A stretch of DNA of 64,000 bases from JALORV01 sp963712485 (lineage in GTDB: Bacteria > Pseudomonadota > Gammaproteobacteria > Burkholderiales > Burkholderiaceae_F). The position numbers were made by a program, and so were the translations under genes. This document shows positions 60,125 through 64,000 of this stretch, one piece after another. The stretch spans positions 56,411-120,410 of the forward strand of contig CAVQID010000074.1 in assembly GCA_963712485.1 (NCBI GenBank), written 5' to 3'. The notes beneath the pieces were generated by a model. That model was not told the DNA's origin. It ran no database searches and saw only the letters and a list, made by a program, of their open reading frames with translations. How positions within the stretch are numbered: position 1 is the stretch's first letter; every line of letters starts with the position of its first letter.

Positions 60125-62266
60125 ATGACACAGGTGCAGATCGAGGCTGAAAGGCGACTGGCCGAAGGCGGAGGGGCGCTCGACCTCGAAGGCACGCGCG
60201 CGCTGGTGCAGCCGCTTTATGCCGGCAAGTCGCTGCGCACGGGCGAGCCCTTTGCCGCGCACGCGGACGGCATCGCGGCAATTGTGTCGACGCTGCGGCC
60301 GGATGCCGATCTGCTGGTGACTGCACAACTCTTCGGCATTCATGACGTGCTTCGCGACCCTGGCGACTGGGTTCGCAGCCATTTCGGGCCGACCGTTGCG
60401 CAGCTCGTCACCGACCTGCGCCAGCTGATGCGCCTGTCCGAGCTGACTCGTACTCGCGAGGAGGCGAGCGGGCGCGACAATCCGGCCGACCAGCCGGAAG
60501 CGCTGCGCCGCATGCTGTTGGCAATGGCGAATGATCTGCGGGTCGTACTGCTGCGGCTGGCCTCGCGCCTGCAGACGCTGCGGTACTACGCGCTGAGCAA
60601 GCGCGCGGGAGCCGAGCCGTTCGCACGCGAAACACTCGAACTTTATGCCCCGCTCGCGAATCGGCTCGGCATCTGGCAGCTCAAGTGGGAGCTCGAAGAC
60701 CTGTCGTTCCGCTTTCTCGAGCCCGAGACCTACAAGTCGGTTGCGCGCATGCTCGATGAGAAGCGTGTCGAGCGCGAGTCGTTCATTGATGGTGCCTTGC
60801 TGAGGCTGCGCCAGATGGTGGCGGATACCGGGCTGCGCGCCGAGATCAGCGGACGCCCCAAGCACATCTACAGCATCTGGAACAAGATGCGCACGAAGGG
60901 ACTGGCATTCGAACAGGTCTACGACGTGCGCGGGTTACGCGTCATCGTCGACGAGGTGCCGCAGTGCTACCAGGTGCTCGCGCTGGTGCACTCGGCGTGG
61001 ACGCCCGTCCAGAGCGAGTACGACGACTACATCGCGCGGCCGAAACCCAATGGCTACCAGTCGCTGCATACGGTTGTCGGTGACGACGCCGGCCGCACGC
61101 TCGAGGTGCAGATCCGCACCCGGCGCATGCACGAGCATGCAGAACTCGGTGTTGCGGCCCACTGGCGCTACAAGGAGGGTGGCAAGGGCCGCGAGGATGA
61201 CGAGCAGCGCGTCGCCTGGTTGCGTCAGTTGCTGGCATGGCGCGACGAGGTCAATGCGCCGCCGGCCAGTGGTCGCTCGCGCGAGGAACGCATCTACGTG
61301 CTGACGCCGCAGGCTCGTGTGGTCGAGTTGCCGGTCGGTGGCACGCCTATCGACTTCGCGTACCACATCCATTCGGAACTGGGGCACCGTTGTCGTGGCG
61401 CACGCGTCGATGGCGCGATGGTGCCGCTCAATACGCCACTCGCGAACGGCCAGACCGTCGAGATCATTTCCGCGAAGACCGGTGGGCCCAGTCGCGACTG
61501 GCTCAACCCGGAACTCGGCTACCTGCACAGTGCACGTTCCCGCGCCAAGGTGCGCCAGTGGTTCAACGCGCTGGAGTTCGAGCAGTCCGTCGCAGCGGGG
61601 CGCGAGATCGTCGAAAGGGAACTGCAGCGCCTCGGCAAGACCGCGGTCAAGCTCGAGGAACTCGCGCGGCGGCTGGGTTTCGACAAGGTGGACGATCTTT
61701 GCGCTGCAGCCACCAAGGAAGAGTTCAGCATTCGTTCGATCGAGCAGGCTCTCGTGCCGGCTCCGTCCCATGACGAGTTTCCGCCGCAACTGCTGACCGG
61801 CAAGCCGCGCGAGGCACCGGCGGGCCGCGGCAAGGTCCTGGTCGTTGGCGTCGATTCGCTGTTGACGCAACTCGCAAGATGCTGCCGGCCTGCACCGCCG
61901 GACGAAATCGGGGGCTATGTGACGCGCGGCCGCGGCGTGTCGATCCACCGCACCAGTTGCTCCAATCTGCAGGCGCTGATCCAGCGTCAGCCGGAGCGCG
62001 TCGTCGACGTGGCCTGGGGGCGCCAGGTCGATGCCGTGTATCCGGTGGAAATACTCGTCATGGCGCAGGACCGCCAGGGGCTGCTGCGCGACATTTCCGA
62101 GGTTTTCGCACGCGAAAAGCTCAATGTCATCGGCGTCGGCACGCAGAGTCAGCGCGGCGAGGCACGCATGGCGTTCACTGTTGAGGTGGGCACGGCGGGC
62201 GACATCGCTCGCGTCTGCGCGCTGCTGCGCGACGTTTCCGGCGTGTTCGGAGTGCGCCGCCGTTGA
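60125..62266 (+). CDS. relA: (p)ppGpp synthetase, RelA type
   Basis: A 713-residue RelA/SpoT homologue that makes the stringent-response alarmones from GTP/GDP. The N-terminal hydrolase-like domain is degenerate: the HD metal motif is replaced (FGIHDVLRDPGDWVRSHFG in the matching region), so it is probably a synthetase only. The synthetase domain has YDVRGLRVIV, EYDDYIARPKPNGYQSLHT (about 298-316) and EVQIRTRRMHEHAELG. TGS (IYVLTPQARVVELPVGGTPI), helical, Cys-rich (LARCCRPAPPDEIGGYV) and C-terminal ACT (GLLRDISEVFAREKLNV) domains follow. These mediate ribosome binding and amino-acid sensing in RelA. Confidence 0.93.
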   Translation: MTQVQIEAERRLAEGGGALDLEGTRALVQPLYAGKSLRTGEPFAAHADGIAAIVSTLRPDADLLVTAQLFGIHDVLRDPGDWVRSHFGPTVAQLVTDLRQLMRLSELTRTREEASGRDNPADQPEALRRMLLAMANDLRVVLLRLASRLQTLRYYALSKRAGAEPFARETLELYAPLANRLGIWQLKWELEDLSFRFLEPETYKSVARMLDEKRVERESFIDGALLRLRQMVADTGLRAEISGRPKHIYSIWNKMRTKGLAFEQVYDVRGLRVIVDEVPQCYQVLALVHSAWTPVQSEYDDYIARPKPNGYQSLHTVVGDDAGRTLEVQIRTRRMHEHAELGVAAHWRYKEGGKGREDDEQRVAWLRQLLAWRDEVNAPPASGRSREERIYVLTPQARVVELPVGGTPIDFAYHIHSELGHRCRGARVDGAMVPLNTPLANGQTVEIISAKTGGPSRDWLNPELGYLHSARSRAKVRQWFNALEFEQSVAAGREIVERELQRLGKTAVKLEELARRLGFDKVDDLCAAATKEEFSIRSIEQALVPAPSHDEFPPQLLTGKPREAPAGRGKVLVVGVDSLLTQLARCCRPAPPDEIGGYVTRGRGVSIHRTSCSNLQALIQRQPERVVDVAWGRQVDAVYPVEILVMAQDRQGLLRDISEVFAREKLNVIGVGTQSQRGEARMAFTVEVGTAGDIARVCALLRDVSGVFGVRRR

Positions 62267-62279
62267 CGGCCCCGGCGCT

Positions 62280-63089
62280 TCAGTTGGGCGTCGAGGCCCT
62301 TTCGGCCGCGTCGCCCTGTGCGGCGAGCAGCTCGAAATGGCGCGCATAGCGCGGATGCAAATTGCTGAGCGAAAGCCACACCAGGAAGTCCGCGGTGTTG
62401 AAGTCGGGATCCCACGCGGGCTCGCCGCAGATGCGTGCTCCGATGCGCAGATAGCCCTTCAGCAGCGGCGGCATTTCGCTCGACGTGGCCGCTTCGATGC
62501 GCTCGTACGGGAACGGCAGGTGGGGGAACACCCGGTATTCGGGATCGGTCAGGTATTTCTGCAGGTCGAGTCGAACGCGCGCGGCCGTGTGTCCGCCGTC
62601 GGCGAGTGAAACGCTGGCGCAGCCAATCAGGTGGTTGTAGCCGCCCGCCTTCATGTAGTGCGCCATGCCAGCCCACAACAGCAGAATCGTGCTGCCGGAG
62701 CGGTAGTCACGATGCACGCAGGAACGACCGACCTCGACCATCGTCGGGGCAATGTGGTGCAGGCGGGACAGATCAAACTCGCCTTCGGAGTACAGCCGCC
62801 CAAGCTCCCGCGCGCGGTGGGGTGCAAGGATCCGATAGGTACCGACCACACGCAGCGTGTCGAGGTCACGGACAATCAAGTGATCGCAGTAAGGGTCGAA
62901 GTCGTCGGCGTCGATGCCGGTCGTGCCGTCGCCCACCTTCGCGCCCATCTCCTGCGCAAAGACCTTGTAGCGCAGTCGCTGAGCGTCCTCGATGTCGCTG
63001 GCAGAGTGGGCGAGCGCGACACTCAGGCGCGGCTCCGGAGAGCCCGCAGTCGGTATCACGACTCCTGAACTGCCGTCTGATCTTGACAT
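62280..63089 (-). CDS. GNAT-family N-acyltransferase, OlsB-like (ornithine lipid/acyl-homoserine-type fold)
   Basis: A 269-residue acyltransferase. QRLRYKVFAQEMGAKV, DFDPYCDHLIVRDLDTLRVVGTYRI, the acyl-donor loop GRSCVHRDYRSGSTILLLWAG, LIGCASVS and PPLLKGYLRIGARICGEPAWDPDF are all typical of OlsB, which N-acylates ornithine with 3-hydroxyacyl-ACP to give lyso-ornithine lipid. OlsA (O-acyltransferase) is not adjacent. The ATG at 63089 is chosen because homology starts shortly after; longer in-frame starts run into the tRNA. It is convergent with relA, 13 bases apart. Confidence 0.83.
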   Translation of the reverse strand: MSRSDGSSGVVIPTAGSPEPRLSVALAHSASDIEDAQRLRYKVFAQEMGAKVGDGTTGIDADDFDPYCDHLIVRDLDTLRVVGTYRILAPHRARELGRLYSEGEFDLSRLHHIAPTMVEVGRSCVHRDYRSGSTILLLWAGMAHYMKAGGYNHLIGCASVSLADGGHTAARVRLDLQKYLTDPEYRVFPHLPFPYERIEAATSSEMPPLLKGYLRIGARICGEPAWDPDFNTADFLVWLSLSNLHPRYARHFELLAAQGDAAERASTPN

Positions 63090-63219
63090 GGCTGCAAATG
63101 GAAGGGTGCCGCGTCCCAGCTCAAGCGGCGTGCGTACGCCACTGATCTCACCCACACGACACGCCGACATGTTGCGCAACAGCACCGGCAGTGTCAATCG
63201 CCGCTGCCCGTCGCGGGGG

Positions 63220-63248
63220 GTCGAGAGACGCGGCCGCGCTGATATACT
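63220..63248 (+). promoter_or_regulatory. Putative promoter of tRNA-Val
   Basis: TATACT at 63243-63248 lies 12 bases before the tRNA 5' end, with a weak -35-like TCGAGA (63221-63226) 16 bases upstream. The position fits a stable-RNA promoter with a short leader. Confidence 0.5.
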
Positions 63249-63260
63249 CACGCCCTCTTT

Positions 63261-63337
63261 AGGCGCGTAGCTCAGCTGGTTAGAGCACCACCTTGACATG
63301 GTGGGGGTCGTTGGTTCGAGTCCAATCGCGCCTACCA
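63261..63337 (+). tRNA. tRNA-Val (anticodon GAC)
   Basis: A 77-base cloverleaf: acceptor stem AGGCGCG/CGCGCCT, D-arm TAGCTCAGCTGGTTAGAGC, anticodon stem CCACC/GGTGG with loop TTGACAT (anticodon GAC at 63295-63297, reading GUC/GUU valine codons), T-arm GTTGGTTCGAGTCCAAT, and an encoded ACCA end. It lies between the OlsB-like gene (opposite strand) and thrS. Confidence 0.97.
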
Positions 63338-63369
63338 GGATCTCCATATTCTTAGAGGACGCGGAGAAA

Positions 63370-63399
63370 TGCTTCGAACTCGATTCAGCGGCGGTTAGT
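63370..63399 (+). CDS. Possible nine-residue leader peptide before thrS
   Basis: A tiny frame MLRTRFSGG with an AGAGGA element about ten bases upstream. It contains one Thr codon (ACT) between two CGA arginine codons, and these three codons form the 5' strand of an eight-base inverted repeat CGAACTCG (63376-63383) / CGAGTTCG (63411-63418). A terminator and thrS follow, so translation of this frame could affect leader folding. There is no Thr-codon run as in classical attenuators, so this is only a candidate. Confidence 0.3.
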
Positions 63400-63424
63400 T
63401 TCCACGGCACGAGTTCGCCCAGAG

Positions 63425-63452
63425 AAAGTGCGGCTCGACCGCACTTTTTTTT
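63425..63452 (+). terminator. Intrinsic terminator between tRNA-Val and thrS
   Basis: A perfect nine-pair stem AAAGTGCGG/CCGCACTTT (63425-63433 with 63439-63447), CTCGA loop and an eight-T run ending at 63452. It lies only 15 bases before the thrS ATG, leaving no room for a promoter after it, so it may act as an attenuator of thrS as well as ending the tRNA transcript. Confidence 0.85.
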
Positions 63453-63467
63453 CGCTTGGAGATTTCG

Positions 63468-64000
63468 ATGGTTTCAGTTCGACTGCCCGATGGTTCGCTG
63501 CGCTCCTTCGATGGGCCGGTGCGTGTCGCCGACGTGGCCGCGTCGATCGGCCCGGGTCTCGCGAAGGCCGCCTTGGCCGGCCGCGTGGACGGCAAGCTGG
63601 TGGATACGTCACACCTGATCGAGCGTGACGCGGAACTTGCTATCGTCACGGAACGCGACGCCGATGGACTGGAAGTATTGCGCCATTCGACGGCCCACCT
63701 GCTTGCGTATGCGGTGAAAGAGCTTTTTCCCGAAGCCCAGGTCACGATCGGGCCGGTGATCGACAACGGCTTTTACTACGACTTTTCCTTTCCCCGTGGT
63801 TTCACGCCCGAGGATCTCGAGGCAATCGAAAGGAAGATGGCCGAACTCGCGAAGAAAGACGAGCCCGTCGTGCGCGAAGTCTGGAAGCGCGACGACGCGG
63901 TGAAGTTCTTCGAGTCGATCGGCGAGAAGTACAAGGCCGAGATCATCGCGTCGATCCCGGCCAACGAGGACATTTCGCTGTACCGCGAAGGCAACTTCAT
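63468..64000 (+). CDS. thrS: Threonyl-tRNA synthetase, N-terminal part (cut by window edge)
   Basis: The first ~177 codons of ThrRS. The TGS domain covers roughly residues 1-60 (SVRLPDGSLRSFDGPVRVAD). The editing domain N2 then has the HxxxH motif at 73-77 (HSTAHLLAYAVKELFPEAQ) and TIGPVIDNGFYYDF. The editing site removes serine mischarged to tRNA-Thr. A GGAG element lies seven to ten bases before the ATG. The gene continues beyond the window; in most proteobacteria infC, rpmI and rplT follow. Confidence 0.95.
   Translation, partial: MVSVRLPDGSLRSFDGPVRVADVAASIGPGLAKAALAGRVDGKLVDTSHLIERDAELAIVTERDADGLEVLRHSTAHLLAYAVKELFPEAQVTIGPVIDNGFYYDFSFPRGFTPEDLEAIERKMAELAKKDEPVVREVWKRDDAVKFFESIGEKYKAEIIASIPANEDISLYREGNF

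Noticed and set aside
1..64000. CRISPR arrays, integrated phage, transposases or plasmid origins
   Set aside because: No regularly spaced repeats, integrase, transposase or replication genes were seen; the repeats found are two-copy intergenic units and one palindromic element.

Overview
The window is chromosomal DNA of high GC content from a betaproteobacterium, most likely in the Burkholderiales. The evidence is the gene order leuC-entericidin-leuD-leuB-asd-fimV-truA-trpF-trpB-trpA-accD-folC-dedD-cvpA-purF-metZ, a Burkholderiales-type AroC, a complete isc operon, the prfB-lysS pair, and GC-rich palindromic intergenic repeats of the kind common in that order. I see no phage, integrase, transposase or CRISPR array. 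Most genes are housekeeping genes packed into operons with 1-4 base overlaps.

Layout. 1-6593: the 5' part of maeB (minus), then a plus-strand run of a fused lysophospholipid transporter/acyltransferase, aroC, an MFS carrier and an M48 lipoprotein peptidase, then a convergent exported intradiol dioxygenase. 6.7-24.5 kb: the leucine, aspartate, tryptophan, fatty-acid, folate, purine and methionine block, with fimV and truA inside it; metZ is preceded by a SAM-II riboswitch and an intrinsic terminator. 24.7-27.2 kb: two exported haem/choice-of-anchor proteins with C-terminal sorting tails. 27.2-32.8 kb: IscR-controlled iscRSUA-hscBA-fdx-iscX. 33-39.1 kb (minus): prfB, a GNAT, an SDR, lysS, a Nudix hydrolase and an SbtA/SbtB bicarbonate transporter pair. 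39.2-45 kb: a cyclase-STAND-TPR protein, a small exported protein, recJ and an RpfE-like gene. 45.1-51.1 kb: lolC-lolD, a DUF2062 protein, tatD and comEC. 51.2-57.0 kb: an Anbu (ancestral proteasome beta-subunit) cluster consisting of permuted ATP-grasp, TPR-GGDEF diguanylate cyclase, alpha-E, transglutaminase and Anbu. 57-64 kb: 3-hydroxybutyrate dehydrogenase, an alpha/beta hydrolase, a flavodoxin-like protein, an MtfA-type peptidase, relA, an OlsB-type acyltransferase, tRNA-Val(GAC) and the start of thrS.

Most interesting points. The Anbu cluster carries a diguanylate cyclase with an intact active site inside its overlapping gene chain, which suggests c-di-GMP control of this poorly understood peptide-modification/proteolysis system. 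The SAM-II element before metZ has mutually exclusive antiterminator and terminator pairings. Two intergenic repeats contain short open frames that hand over to truA and purF through stop/start overlaps. A possible leader peptide and terminator precede thrS.

Sequence quality. Six genes (accD, metZ, prfB, a GNAT, a Nudix gene, a 3-hydroxybutyrate dehydrogenase gene) have single-base indels, with eight extra bases in under 1 kb around prfB. Because accD and prfB are normally essential and the frames on both sides are well conserved, I read these as sequence or assembly errors. The affected genes are listed over their full extent, with the break positions given.
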